From positions 1,849,815-1,913,814 of the forward strand of contig NW_006499997.1 in assembly GCF_000471905.2 (NCBI RefSeq): a DNA stretch of 64,000 nucleotides, in the 5' to 3' direction. The DNA comes from Amborella trichopoda (lineage: Eukaryota > Streptophyta > Magnoliopsida > Amborellales > Amborellaceae). The position numbers were made by a program, and so were the translations under genes. Positions 11,373 through 22,051 of this stretch are shown here, one piece after another; within the stretch, counting starts at the first letter, position 1, and every line of letters starts with the position of its first letter. The notes under the pieces are model-generated. The model saw nothing but the letters and a program-made list of their open reading frames with translations. It was not told the DNA's origin and made no database searches.

Positions 11373-12875
11373 GTGACCCAATGCCGACTGGAAAAGGGAA
11401 GCAAAGTAGAAAGAGCAGCGCCGGGAGTGTCTTGATCAAACATACGGCCTCCGTACATGTCAGCGCCGCTACGTACGTGTCAAGCAATGAGGGATTGTGT
11501 CAGCCACATGAATCTCACCAGCCGTGAGCACTTAAGCTCTTTGACAACTAGTTTTCTTCATTCTACTTCCTCTCTCCCCCTAAGGAGTTCACTGCTGCCC
11601 TTAGATGATAACCCACTGGTGGAGCTTAAGGAAAGCTCATAGCGGCCGTGAGTGAGGATTTGAGACATTATGAGAATTCAAGGTAAGTGGGTTTAGTTTC
11701 TATGCATCCATAGTTTTTGTATAGAACAAATATTTAGAATGGGTGAGATGATAGAATGAAAATGTGAAGAATGAATAGGTTAACATGAGGTTGAAATTTC
11801 AGTTTTGGTGTTTCTCAATGCCATGATTGTCTTTACCACGTATATGACCTTTTTATTTATGGACACTCATGAAATTGCTTACTGTGAGACTCCTTATCAT
11901 GAACATGGTTTCAAGCCCCAAGTGTAGCTTGACTAGGAAATATGAAGTGTTCTTTAAAAGCATGTTAACTTGAGATTATAAATTTTCATAAATGTGACTG
12001 TTTTTCCATCAATGTGTTTGATGGCCAAATGGCATCTAAATGAGACCAAACCTTTCTTGAATGAAAGGCATGTATGTCTATTTTAAGTCTTCATTTTATG
12101 TCATGATGAAATTTCGCTTGGAAGAAAAGATATGGCCTAAACTGTCGAGTCATGACACTGCTCACAGTCGCTGCTAATTCCAGCAGTTGTTGCCTCCCTT
12201 AGGCAAACGGTGTCCAAAAATCTTAAAACTGCCACCATTAGAAAGGTTTATGAATGTAATCAAAGTTGCATGTTTTGAGGTTTTTGAAATTTCCCACGGA
12301 TTTTGAATTATGACCCGAAATGTGCGAGTATGTCGCTGCGTACTGTTGCAGGGAAGATTTCTAGCAACTAATGCTCAACTTTTACTGAGCTATTGACCAT
12401 CAAATGGCCCCCAAATTCTTTCAAATTACTATCTTTGTAAAGGTCTGTGTATTAGCTCAAAGATTCATGTTTAAGGCATTCTGAAACTCCCTCAAAATCG
12501 GGAGCTACACCCTCGCAAGTGGGGCATGTCACTGTTTCTTGTCATTGCATCATTTTACCAACATGTGGCGCTAAGTTAACTTGATATATGATAAATGTGA
12601 ATATGATAAATTCCATGAGAATGCAATAAAGATATGTGAATGATGCCGTGTAAACTGCGCTTTGTGAGAAAGAGGGGCCACGAGTGCGATAGTGATGAAA
12701 TGAATTCATAATGAATGCCAAATTCTACTGAGAGGGCTTATGTGTAAATGCTCTGAGAAAGCTTATGAAATGCATGTATTTTAGTTAATGCTATGACTTT
12801 ATGATGAAATATGATTCATCTGTATGAGACATTGATTTATGATAGTGTGATTCATCCATTATGAGGCATTGTATA

Positions 12876-13095
12876 GGCCACTACGCGGTGGGACACTCAC
12901 CAGTAGTGGATATTTTTATGATATTGTGATGAATTGGCCACTACGTGGTGGGACACTCACCGGTAGTGGATATTGTTACGATACTGCGATTAATGACCAA
13001 TGCTTATGTTGATATTGACCATTACGCAGTGGGACACTCGTTGGTAGTGGATACTGCTATAATATTGCTTGCTATGTGATTGGACACTCATCGGT
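12876..13095. repeat. ~60-bp tandem repeat in the chromovirus LTR
   Basis: The phrase ggccactacgyggtgggac, followed by actcaccrgtagtggatat, occurs at 12876 and 12936; diverged copies are near 13017 and 13068. Related units occur at the equivalent place of the second LTR (about 54475-54590). Each unit contains the near-dyad CCACTAC..GTAGTGG. Confidence 0.75.
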
Positions 13096-13572
13096 AGTAA
13101 GGAAAAAGATGACGGCATATCTCCTAACCTGCATAACGATAGAAGCAGGTTAAGGGAGAGGATAGAGGTCGTACCCTAGATTTATGAAATGAAATGATTG
13201 ATACCTTGCAAGCTAAGGGCCTATCGAACCCCCAATGCATGCTGGGGATTGTGTGTATGTGTTGAGGATATTACGAAGTGGATTAACCCACTTGTCATTA
13301 CCCTCCCTCCTGTACGATGGTAGAGGTCTTAAGTAATGGGATTGGCATAGACTGATGGATAAGGCATCTACTGTGGGAGTAGGTGATTTAGGGAGTGAGT
13401 TGATAAGAATTGATGGTTAGGTGCCTCAATCTCGCCCTCTTGATCCTTTTGGGGATCGAGCGGCACGTGTTTTGGGGATCGGGCGGCACGCGTCTTACGT
13501 TTCAGGGATACCCGGGATGTTTTTAAGATTGCTCTCTCTGGAACCTCATTCGAGAACGGGGGCAGGTGTTAC

Positions 13573-14162
13573 CAACCAGTGAGAGAGGAATTTAAGGTGG
13601 GTTCGAGACTTACTCGGGCTGGCTCGTGTGGGCGCCCTCTTAAATCACGAAAAATGCCCCCCAATAATAAACTGGTTCGAATTCGCCTCCCTTGGCTTTT
13701 ATTCTTCTTGTTTTTTGCAATCACACACTTATGGCAAAGGTTATAAGACAGGTGGGTCAGACGTCACCCTTTTCCTCTTTGATGAACATACACAAGCATG
13801 TGCATTCAAAAAGAAAAATAAGAGAAGAAAGATGGGGGAGAGAAGAATTCCACTGAGCGGGAGGATCAGAGTGTTGACTAAGCTGATGAATAATTGGCCT
13901 AACGTGGTAGTAAAATGGGCTTGATAATTAAGACTGGGTCACAAGATTACTACTAGATGTCATTACCAGTGCCAACTAGCTAGGCATGATGGTTAGTCAG
14001 TCGTGGCAATAAAGCAGGCCAAGTAATCCTGACACAAGACTACCATCGGGGGCTAACCTCAATCCATAAGGGGCTAACCTCAATCCCTCTTAGTCGAATG
14101 AAAGAGTAACATAATGATGGTTATGAAGAAAGAATAAGAAGTTTAGTAAGAGAAGAAGCGAA
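13573..14162. other. Non-coding spacer
   Basis: Between the chromovirus LTR end and the right 39-bp repeat I see no recognisable gene. An open frame at 13628-13924 has no known domain and low-complexity, Lys/Arg-rich content. A short tandem duplication of ggggctaacctcaatccat lies near 14048-14090. Confidence 0.5.
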
Positions 14163-14201
14163 CAGAAGGAGGGAGGGAGAAAAAAAGGAAGAGAAGAGGT
14201 A
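14163..14201 (+). repeat. 39-bp direct repeat, right copy
   Basis: This is the partner of 9063-9101, one mismatch in 39. Here it is directly joined to the 3' end of the Tat spacer-ORF sequence, which suggests this is the original context and the left copy is derived. Confidence 0.8.
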
Positions 14202-15306
14202 TAGTGAGACGTGGTGATTTATGTCTGAGGAACTCTTTCCTTTTGAGTTCCCCCACTGTTCCCCCAAGTTGGGCTTCGCAAGCCACTGAGCCTTTTTCTC
14301 AAGCTTCGGTTTGACAAATCGGTTGAATGTCTCTTGTAGAGTGGGAGAAGATGTGTTGCTTTTGGCAGCAAAAACCATGGAATTTCAGCATTTAAGAATC
14401 CAGCTCTTTGAGCTACCATCCTTCTTATTTGCTTCCTATGTCGTTTGTTGGTGTTGCATGATTTGAGCTCTTGATTGAGGGCCTCGAAATCTAGGCACTC
14501 CGTGGTGAGGTCAGTGAGAGACCTTGAGAGTGAAGAAGGGTTGGAAGAGTCAGGGATAAAAGAAAGGACAGAGCTTTTAAGATCATCACTTAAATTAGAC
14601 CGAATCAGGTTGCCTTTGGGGTCATCACCTGAATTGGACTCAAAGAGGATTTGAACATCTTTACTCTCATTAGATGTGATCAATGATCTTTTAGTGTCAT
14701 AACCCTTGTTGGATGACAGCAGAGGATCTTTAAGGTTTTTACCCTGCGTGGACCATTGAGGGGTGATTTTAGAGTCTTCACCTTTATTAGACTGTTGCGG
14801 GGTGCTTTAAATGTCCTCACCTATATTGGAGGAGTTTTGCGTTGTTCTCACAGTCATGTATTGACCACCCTCCGCAAAAAGAATTTCCCTTGGGACGAAG
14901 TCATACAAAGTAGGAAGATGGGGAATAAGGTGAAGAAATGCCTCTTTAACTGGGAGCTGGTGGAGCTTTGACTTGCGGTGTCAAGATTTGGCAGGTTTCT
15001 TTTTCTTGACCAGTTTGGCCTTTTGAGCTTGTGGCAAGGATACCACATTTGCTCAGTGAACAGCCTCCCTATTAAGGCTTTTCATTTTGCCACGACCATG
15101 ATGCACTTTCCATGATTCGTGGGCCTTGACATGGGCTCGAGGGAGGACGAGAGCTTGGACTTGTTCAAGAGTTTTGACCCCATGAACTTCCTTTGAAAGT
15201 ATAGGTCACATGTTTCTTATGACAACCTCACCACTTTTTATGTGTCTTTTCAAGATATCCCGAAATCCCCAACAACGATATAGATCGTGTCCCTTGAATT
15301 GATGGT
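14202..15306 (-). pseudogene. Older Tat/Ogre-like element: Gag C-terminus and Gag-Pol spacer ORF (distal fragment)
   Basis: Reading the minus strand from 15306 downwards, a Gag zinc-knuckle-like segment (with HQFKGHDLYRCWG near 15300-15255) is followed by a basic linker, then an acidic 13-residue tandem repeat (14832-14560), then a segment with CLDFEALNQELK (near 14490) and a basic AQRAGFL stretch. The same succession occurs on the + strand at 61.8-62.6 kb in another element. Several stops interrupt it. The upstream half of this element lies at 27614-30922; the two halves are separated by the insertion at 15312-27608. Confidence 0.75.
14560..14832 (-). repeat. In-frame 39-nt (13-residue) coding tandem repeat, about 7 units
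   Basis: Translated on the minus strand, units follow a pattern like SNxGxDxKxxPxx, for example SNKGEDSKITPQW and SNKGYDTKRSLIT. The phase is kept across roughly seven units, with one stop. Homologous units occur at 62039-62180 in a separate element. Confidence 0.75.
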
Positions 15307-15311
15307 ATTGG
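15307..15311 (+). repeat. Target-site duplication, left copy (ATTGG)
   Basis: The five bases ATTGG directly before the LTR terminus at 15312 recur directly after the opposite terminus at 27608. Five-base duplications are typical of Ty3/gypsy integrase. Confidence 0.92.
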
Positions 15312-16605
15312 TGTTTATGATGCAAATATGACAGATCTTCCGATGAATATCTCTTGATTTTAACACCTTAAACTAAATGAAAATGTAAGAAATACAATGG
15401 TAAAGAAAGTGGGACAAATCTAATTCAGATCCGAGGCCAGATTTGCTCGAAAACGAGCAGATCTGCTCTTAGATCTGTGGCAGGGCCAGCATGATCCATA
15501 GAATCTAAAACACGATTTTAAAGCAAATAATCAGATCAAAATGAAATTAAAAAAGTAAAGAAGAATAAAAAAGAAGAAAGGAAAATGATACCAAACCGGG
15601 CCTGACTCCTGAGCCTTTTAGAGCTTGCCCGTATCAGAACCGGTCATCTTTTGTCTCTCTGATCCGATTATTAGCCAAAAAATCTTGATCGAGTAGGGTG
15701 GTTGTGCCCTAGAAATGGCTTAGAACTAGGGTTCTCAAGCTTAGGTTAGATAAAGTTTTTCTCTCTGTCTCAGATCTCTATCTCTTGCAGCAGTCTAGGG
15801 TTTTTTATTCTATCCTAGATTTTCTCTCTCTCCTAGGGTTTCTATCTCTATCATTTTCTTTTCCTGAAGTCTCCTCCTGTTTCTCTCTCCGTCCCCCTCT
15901 AAATAGTCTCGAAAAGATGCTAAAAGGGGGGACCAAAATTGTTGGGGAGAATATCTTCCCGCAACAAACAAATCCCTCGATCAAAGATCCACCTTTTGGG
16001 GGTCACAGATTTGGACGACACGCCTAGTGTCGCCCCAGTAAAGGTCAAAAAACATTTAAAAAGCCAAAAATCTAATTTCGGGGGAAAATGGTCTGAGCGA
16101 CTGGACTGTGTTGACCAAATCTGGACGACACTGCTCGTGTCGTCCAAATAAAATTTGGTAATTTGTTTTTTTTGTTTTACTTTTAATGCATTCCCCATCC
16201 TCTTTTGAAGCTACCAGAAAACATTTGGGTCAAAACATATTCTTTTACTATTTTTAATGATTTGTTTGGTAAAACAAGACATTTATTGGAATGACTTGGG
16301 TGACACTGCCAGTGTCGCCCAACTCAAAACTTGTCCAAATTTCCTTTTTCATTTTGAGTTTATTCCTTAGTCTCTTATGAATATCTCAGAGAAAATTTAG
16401 ATAAAAAAGGATTTATTTACTATTTTTAATGACTGTTTTGGTAAAACAGGGCGTTTACAAAAATCTAGGTCAAAACAGGGTTTTTGCAAGGTTCTGGGTC
16501 ACAAGATAGGTTGTGTGGACTATGGATTTGGGTTTACTAGGTTAATTGTGATCTTAAGAGTCCAGAAACCATAGAATTTACTAGTTTTAAAATGGGGTGT
16601 CTACA
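15312..16605 (-). mobile_element. 3' LTR of the Tat element (left copy)
   Basis: The minus strand starts TGTAGACACCCC and ends GCATCATAAACA. It aligns over its length with the right LTR, with roughly one base in ten different in stretches I compared by eye, indicating an old insertion. It carries three clear ~23-bp dyads at 16013-16034, 16123-16145 and 16298-16320. Confidence 0.92.
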
Positions 16606-16619
16606 ATTGCCCCTCTTTG
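16606..16619 (-). other. Polypurine tract of the Tat element
   Basis: The minus strand reads AAAGAGGGGCAAT directly before the 3' LTR start TGTAGACACC, the expected position of the plus-strand primer. Confidence 0.85.
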
Positions 16620-16959
16620 GCACTCCCTGTCCTTCGAGGGACAGGCAAGTGGCAAAGAAGTAGACACTTTGGCTTTCCCTATCTTTCGAGGGGCAGGTGA
16701 ACATCAAAGATAAACCAGACATTTAAAATTTGCCTAAAGGGTGTGGATTTGCAAGAGTGTGGAAGATTTTCTTGAGTACTATGTCTTCTTCTCTGAATTG
16801 TCGAGGAACAACTTTTCTTTGGTATTCCCTCTCAGTTCTACGCTGGTAAGCAATAATATTCTGTGTTGCTCGTAGTCGTTTTTCATCCAAATTAATGAGG
16901 GCAGTGATTCGTGCTTCGATCTTTTGTTCCTCGTATGAATTTTTATGAAAAAAGACTCA

Positions 16960-17650
16960 GAGAGATGGTATCTCAACCTCGATAGGTATCATTACTTCCA
17001 TACCATACACCAATGAGTATGGGGTCATGCCAGTAGGAGTCTTCTCAGTTGTTCGATAGGCCCATAGAGCGTCATTTAGCTTTTCGTGCCAATCTTTCTC
17101 GCCTTCTATGTCTATGATTCTAAGAAGTCCTTTATTTGTGGCTTCTGCTTATCCATTTCCTTGAGGGTAGTAAGGTGTGAAGAATTTCTGTGTTATCCTA
17201 AACCTTTTGCACACCTTAGTGACTTTTTCATTTTTGAGAATGGATCCATTGTCAGTGATGATTGACTCAAGAACACCGAATTTAACTACGATATCATTCT
17301 TTATAAAACGGGCAACAGGTTGGCATTCAATTTTAACAGATAATGCAGCCTTTACGCATTTGGTGAAGTATTATGTAGCCGTTAATATAAAACAGTGGCC
17401 GTTTGAGGCTTTTGGTGATATCACTCCAATGATATCAAGACCCCACATGGCGAAGGCCATACGGGCGGTGTTGAGTTGAGTGATATGGATGGTGCATGGA
17501 TGAGGTCTCCATAAAGTTGACATTTGGGACACCTCTTGACGAACTTCCAGTAGTCTTCAGCCATGATGGTCCAGTAATAGCCTTGGCGCCTGATTTTCTA
17601 AGTTAAGGCGACTGCCTTAGAATGACCTCCTTCATTGTGCAACTCTGTTA
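16960..17650 (-). pseudogene. Tat integrase domain
   Basis: On the minus strand the HHCC zinc finger starts with HNEGGHSKA (near 17640) and ends with RCPKCQ (17517-17535). The catalytic triad can be placed: first Asp in WGLDIIG at 17434-17436, second Asp in ITDNGS at 17251-17253, and Glu at 17143-17145, with D and E 35 residues apart as in retroviral-type integrases. The tail reads TPYSLVYGMEV. A stop replaces a residue just before the AEA of the Glu motif, and several frameshifts occur. It would have joined element DNA to the target; this copy is dead. Confidence 0.85.
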
Positions 17651-17916
17651 GTACTTGGTTACTTTCTGGCTGATCGAGGCACTATAGAATGATGCCATCG
17701 AAGGACTTTTTGAATAGGAGATCACCTCTTACTAAGAATCCCATAAAAAACCTTCGAAGGACGTCTTTATTCTTTTTGATGGCTCCTTTGGGGGTATAAA
17801 CCATCTTTTACAGGGACAAAACATCGTGGAACCACGGTTTTGTTTTGACTAGCGCATTTGAAACCATGAAAGATATCTCCATTATTATCATTCTCTTGCT
17901 CTATTTCTTTTTCTAT

Positions 17917-18800
17917 TCACAGTGGAGAAGGGTCATGTTTGTTCCTAATATAGAATGTCAATGTGGTAATTTCTGGAGTAATATCAACCATCGAAGCAAG
18001 GGTTGCAAGGGTGTCGGCGAACCAATTATTTTCCCTAGTTACATGCTGAAAGGTGATTTTCTTAAAATATGAAATAATCTTTTCCCCCTTTTCTTGATTG
18101 GGTTTGAGTTTTTCTTCATTCGCCCTCCGAATCCCTTGAACTTGGTTTGTGACGAGTAAAGAGTCACCAATCACTCGTATTTGCTGGATTTTCATTCTCA
18201 TGGCATTCTCAAGCCCGACAATCAAGGATTCATATTTAGCAATGTTATTGGTACATGAGAAATTCAATCTGATGGTTGTTGTCATTAAAATCTTCTCAGG
18301 TGAGTATAGTATAACTCCTACACCTAACTCGTACTCATTCTTTGCACCGTTGAAGTCTAGCTCCCAAATTGAGTCCTCAATTGTGAAGACGTCCTCATCA
18401 AGGAGATCCGTGTTAACGAAAAATGTTATCTGGTAGTGTGTGTTCTGCTAACTGGCCAGCAATGGCTTGTCCTTTGACCAATTTTTATGTGACATACTCG
18501 ATCTCGATCTCGCTCAATAGCAATTTCCATTTCTCCAAACATCCGTTAAGGATTGGTCTTTCCAATAGGTACTTGAGTAGGTCAATTTTTTATATGAGTT
18601 TGACTGAATGAGATAAGACATAATGTCTTACTTTTTACATGGTCCATACAAGTGTTAAGCAATGCTTCTCCACATCCCTGTATCTTGTCTCATAGTCAAC
18701 CATGGTTTTCCTAATATAGTATATCGTTTATTCTTTTCCATGGTCGTCATATTATCCTAGCATTGCCCCCATGGTCTTGTCTTTCACTGACATGTATAGG
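17917..18800 (-). pseudogene. Dual RNase H: domain next to RT plus archaeal-type RNase H
   Basis: The segment 17917-18285 is an open frame with LNFSCTNNIAKYESLIVGL and GDSLLVTNQVQG. It matches the archaeal-type RNase H that Tat elements carry in addition to their own. The degraded first RNase H lies at about 18440-18800 (with a RHYVLSHSVKL-like segment and many stops). In retrotransposition these remove the RNA strand of the hybrid. Confidence 0.8.
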
Positions 18801-18892
18801 AACAAAGGTTTATCTGGACTAGGAGGACTAAGGATGGGAGGTTTGTTGAAGTACTCCTTGATTTGATCGAATGCCTCTTGGAATTCATTGTC

Positions 18893-19960
18893 TCATATGA
18901 ATGGGGTGTCCTTCTTAACGAGTTTATTGAATGGTGCACACTTATCTGCCAGTTGTGAAATGAAATGCCTTATGGCTTGTATGCGATCTTGAAGCCCACG
19001 GATTTCTCTGATGTTCCGGGGAGGAGGCATTTCAGTGATGGCTCGTANNNNNNNNNNNNNNNNNNNNNNNNNNNNNNNNNNNNNNNNNNNNNNNNNNNNN
19101 NNNNNNNNNNNNNNNNNNNNNNNNNNNNNNNNNNNNNNNNNNNNNNNNNNNNTAAAGCCTAGTAATTTGCCGGATTCAATTCCAAAGGCGCATTTTTCTA
19201 GGTTGAGTTTGAGTTGATGTTTCCGGAGTCTTTCGAAAATAGTTCTCAGGTTAGTGAGATGATCAGACCTAGTCTTTGATTTGACCAGGATGTCGTCGAC
19301 ATAGTATTCCATAATGGTATGCATTAGATCGTGGAAGATGCTAGTCATTGCCCGTTGATAAGTTGCTCTTGCGTTTTTGAGACTGAAGGGCATGACTTTG
19401 TAACAGTAGGTTCCCCATTGCATTATGAATGATGTCTTGGTTTGGTCTTCTTCTGCCATGACGATTTTGTTCTAACCTGAGAAGCCGTCCATGAATGACA
19501 ACTTCTTGTGATCTGCAGTGTTGTTGATAAAGGTGTATATGTTTGGTAACAGAAGTTTGTCTTTGGGATATGCCTTATTGAGGTCTCTGTATCGACACAC
19601 ACTCGGATCCTCCCATCTTTCTTGGGTACGACTACTATGTCGGCCAACCATTCTGAATAATCGACAGGAGTAATGAACCTTGACTTGCTCACTTTGTCAA
19701 TTTCTTATTTTATTTTGAGCTCAAGGTGGGTATTTTGACGTCGGATTTTTTGCCTTACATGCTTCGCCCCTTCGTTGAATATTTGGTAATGTTGAACCAA
19801 TGTGGGATCTATCCCTAGCATATCATCGTATGACCAGGCGAAGACATCGCGATATTCCTTAAGAAAGGAAATCACATTTTCCTGTTCCTTTAAAGATAAC
19901 GGGGTTCTAATCTTGGTTAACCTTGAGTCCTTCTCAGTTCCTAGGTTTAGGTCAATCGTC
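18893..19960 (-). pseudogene. Tat reverse transcriptase
   Basis: The minus strand gives PKKDGRIRVCVD (finger region, near 19590-19620), then QWGTYCYKVMPFSLKNA, then the YVDD catalytic box at 19292-19303, followed by HQLKLNLEKCAFG. N-terminal RT sequence continues to about 19960 in broken frames. A 105-base run of N interrupts the thumb-side region. Stops near 19690 and 19460 and shifted frames show decay. Confidence 0.88.
19048..19152. other. Assembly gap (run of N)
   Basis: There are 105 consecutive N inside the RT domain of the Tat element. Frames drawn across it are not evidence of continuity. Confidence 0.99.
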
Positions 19961-20676
19961 TCTTCGATGATAGCTGTTGGGTCACCATCGAACCTCTTCT
20001 TGAATTGCTCAACATGGAAAGTAAGTTCCTTAGTTTGAGAGATTTCTTCAGATTCTTGACTCTCTTAATCTTCATCTTGGGCGTCCAATTCATCGTCTTG
20101 GGCATTATGCACCATTATTGGGCTATCTTGAGTGAGCGTTGTTCTTGAAAATTCTTTTTCATTATTATCAGCTTTATCATGTTTTGGATTTTCCACGGTT
20201 TTTGAAATGTCGCAAGAGGTGTCCCTTATGGGACTCGCAAGAGAAATGTTAGGGACTGCACATGCATGGTGGTTAGATGGCCACCCTGTGCTTATCCGTT
20301 TTTTAGCACCAGGGCTTGAAGGTGCCGCTGGTATGCCTCTAGTGATTCTCGAGATAGAGGAGTGATCGACCAATTATGTTCCTGAGTTTGAGTAGGCTGA
20401 TGAGCACGCTTGGCTGTGTTAGAGCCGATTGTGCATACCTTCAAATCCAAGTCAACGAAAAGGTCTTTAATTCCCAATTCTTGTGTGTGCTGAGATGTGG
20501 AAGAAGAGTTATTCCTTGTTGAGGAATCAAGGATCACCTTTGGCCATTTTGAAGGACGGGCATCGAGAGGATCTAGGCTTTGAATGCCTCCGGATACAAA
20601 GCCTGGAGAGCTTGAAGGCTTCATCGGGCTTTGAAATAAATTGAGAGAGCACCCGAGTCCTCTTCGATCCCCATTT

Positions 20677-21407
20677 TCAGTTTTGGCTTGGGGTGATTAA
20701 GAAATCGTCTCTGTTATGCCTGGCCCTTGGCTCCCCAAGCCTTGGTCTGGTTGGAAGCCTTAGAAGAGGAGCATGTGCCAAGCTTTGAGGGACTCGAAAC
20801 CATATCAATGTTGACATTGGATAATGTCCTCCATCAATGTAGATGTTTGCATAATTTGAGGAACAGGGTCGCCGGCCTTTAGGCGTAAGGTGGCACAATG
20901 AGCTTGATCGAAGGAACCAAGTGAGATTTCTCCAAGCTATGTAAGGATTGAGAAATGCAGGGGGTTCAGCGCATACCTTTGCGAAGCCATTTTTTGTTGG
21001 AAATTTGAGGCATTGATGAAGCGTAGAGGCGACCACGAGGTTTTCGTGCATCCACGGTCTTCCTAGAAGCATGTTGAATGAAGCTTTTATCACTGGACGA
21101 CCGGATCGATCTTAAGTGTGAGAGGCAGTATGCCTTCAACTTGTCTCTTGGTCCCGTTGTATGCAACGATAGTTACTTGACCCGGCTAGAAGTCATTCGC
21201 ACTTTTGCTTATTTGCTTCACCGTTTTCATAGGGCATATGTTTAGGGATGGCCCATTATCATCAAGCACTCTCCGTATTTCATATCCTTGCATGAAAACA
21301 GTGGTGTACAGAGGTTGGACATGAAAGCGGTTGAAGCTGATCGGGATGTCATCGTCGGTGAACACGATTGGCATTGGTGTCATCAGTTGGTTGATCATTC
21401 CACACAA
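20677..21407 (-). pseudogene. Tat aspartic protease domain
   Basis: On the minus strand a segment starts with VFTDDDIP and leads to VLDDNGPSLNICP, the retropepsin active-site loop, with the catalytic Asp codons at 21258-21263 and N-G in the usual S/T-G place. A later LLGRPWMHENLV segment (near 21060) matches the protease C-terminal region of Tat elements. Two frames are needed to read it. It lies between Gag and RT as expected. The stretch 19960-20676 between protease and RT has no clear domain. Confidence 0.8.
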
Positions 21408-22051
21408 TTCATCCGGCTGTGTGTTGCTCGAGATGTGTGTCTTAGCGAAATCCCTTTTGATCTAGCCTTTGTGTGCTGGTGAGTTAGAGAGTAGCTCCAA
21501 GATGGAGATTTGAGCCTGGATCTTCCCAAGATGAGTAGGAAGATCGTAGGTGGTTGCAGATCCTTGTGTTTATTTATTCGGCTCGTGATCTGCGACTCCT
21601 GTTGGTTGTTTGGCTTTTGAAGTGTTTCCCATTCTTTCATTGAGAGTGTCGGCCATCAGTTGAATGGGTTTAAACACTCAGCCTCTTCCAGTTGTGGAAT
21701 CAACCTCACCAGCCTGAAGCTCGATAGGGTCGGCCCTAGCAAGAGTAATGGGAGACTTTGGGGTGTTAGCCCCTTGTTTGGAAGATGACACATTTTCATT
21801 GGTCATGACAATATAGATTTCTAGCATTTCATCTTCGCCTTATTGATCCCATTTGGGCAGGTTGTCGAGATTCGAAGATGAAGACCTTCTTCTCAAAAGG
21901 CTGAAAAGATCTTCTTTGGGCTTTTGAAAGTGATGATCGCAAGCAAATATGAATTGGTTGGGATCATCTTCTGCGTCTCCACTCTCAATCATGTGACTGA
22001 CAATGTTCTCTTTTGTGTTGTCATGAGCTCCCTGTTTTTTGGTAATTGTGA

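Larger units (their letters stand above)
10973..13572 (+). mobile_element. 3' LTR of the truncated chromovirus
   Basis: It starts TGTAAGGGCCACAATTC right after the polypurine tract. The same family occurs at 52544-54917: starts, a shared central part (for example the caaacggtgtccaaa region) and the repeat-rich 3' part all align. The 3' end is placed at about 13572 (GGTGTTAC) because it roughly mirrors the start; this is the least certain coordinate. It contains a 27-bp minisatellite near its 5' end and a 60-bp tandem repeat near its 3' end. No coding capacity. Confidence 0.75.

Noticed and set aside
11002-11487. Long minus-strand frames with repeated hydrophobic words as a gene
   Set aside because: They come from a 27-bp repeat in an LTR and occur in several overlapping frames.
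13628-13924. 98-codon plus-strand frame as a gene
   Set aside because: No domain, repeat-derived surroundings, and no splice or promoter context.
18965-19217. Plus-strand frames across 19048-19152
   Set aside because: They cross a run of N and oppose the recognisable RT on the minus strand.
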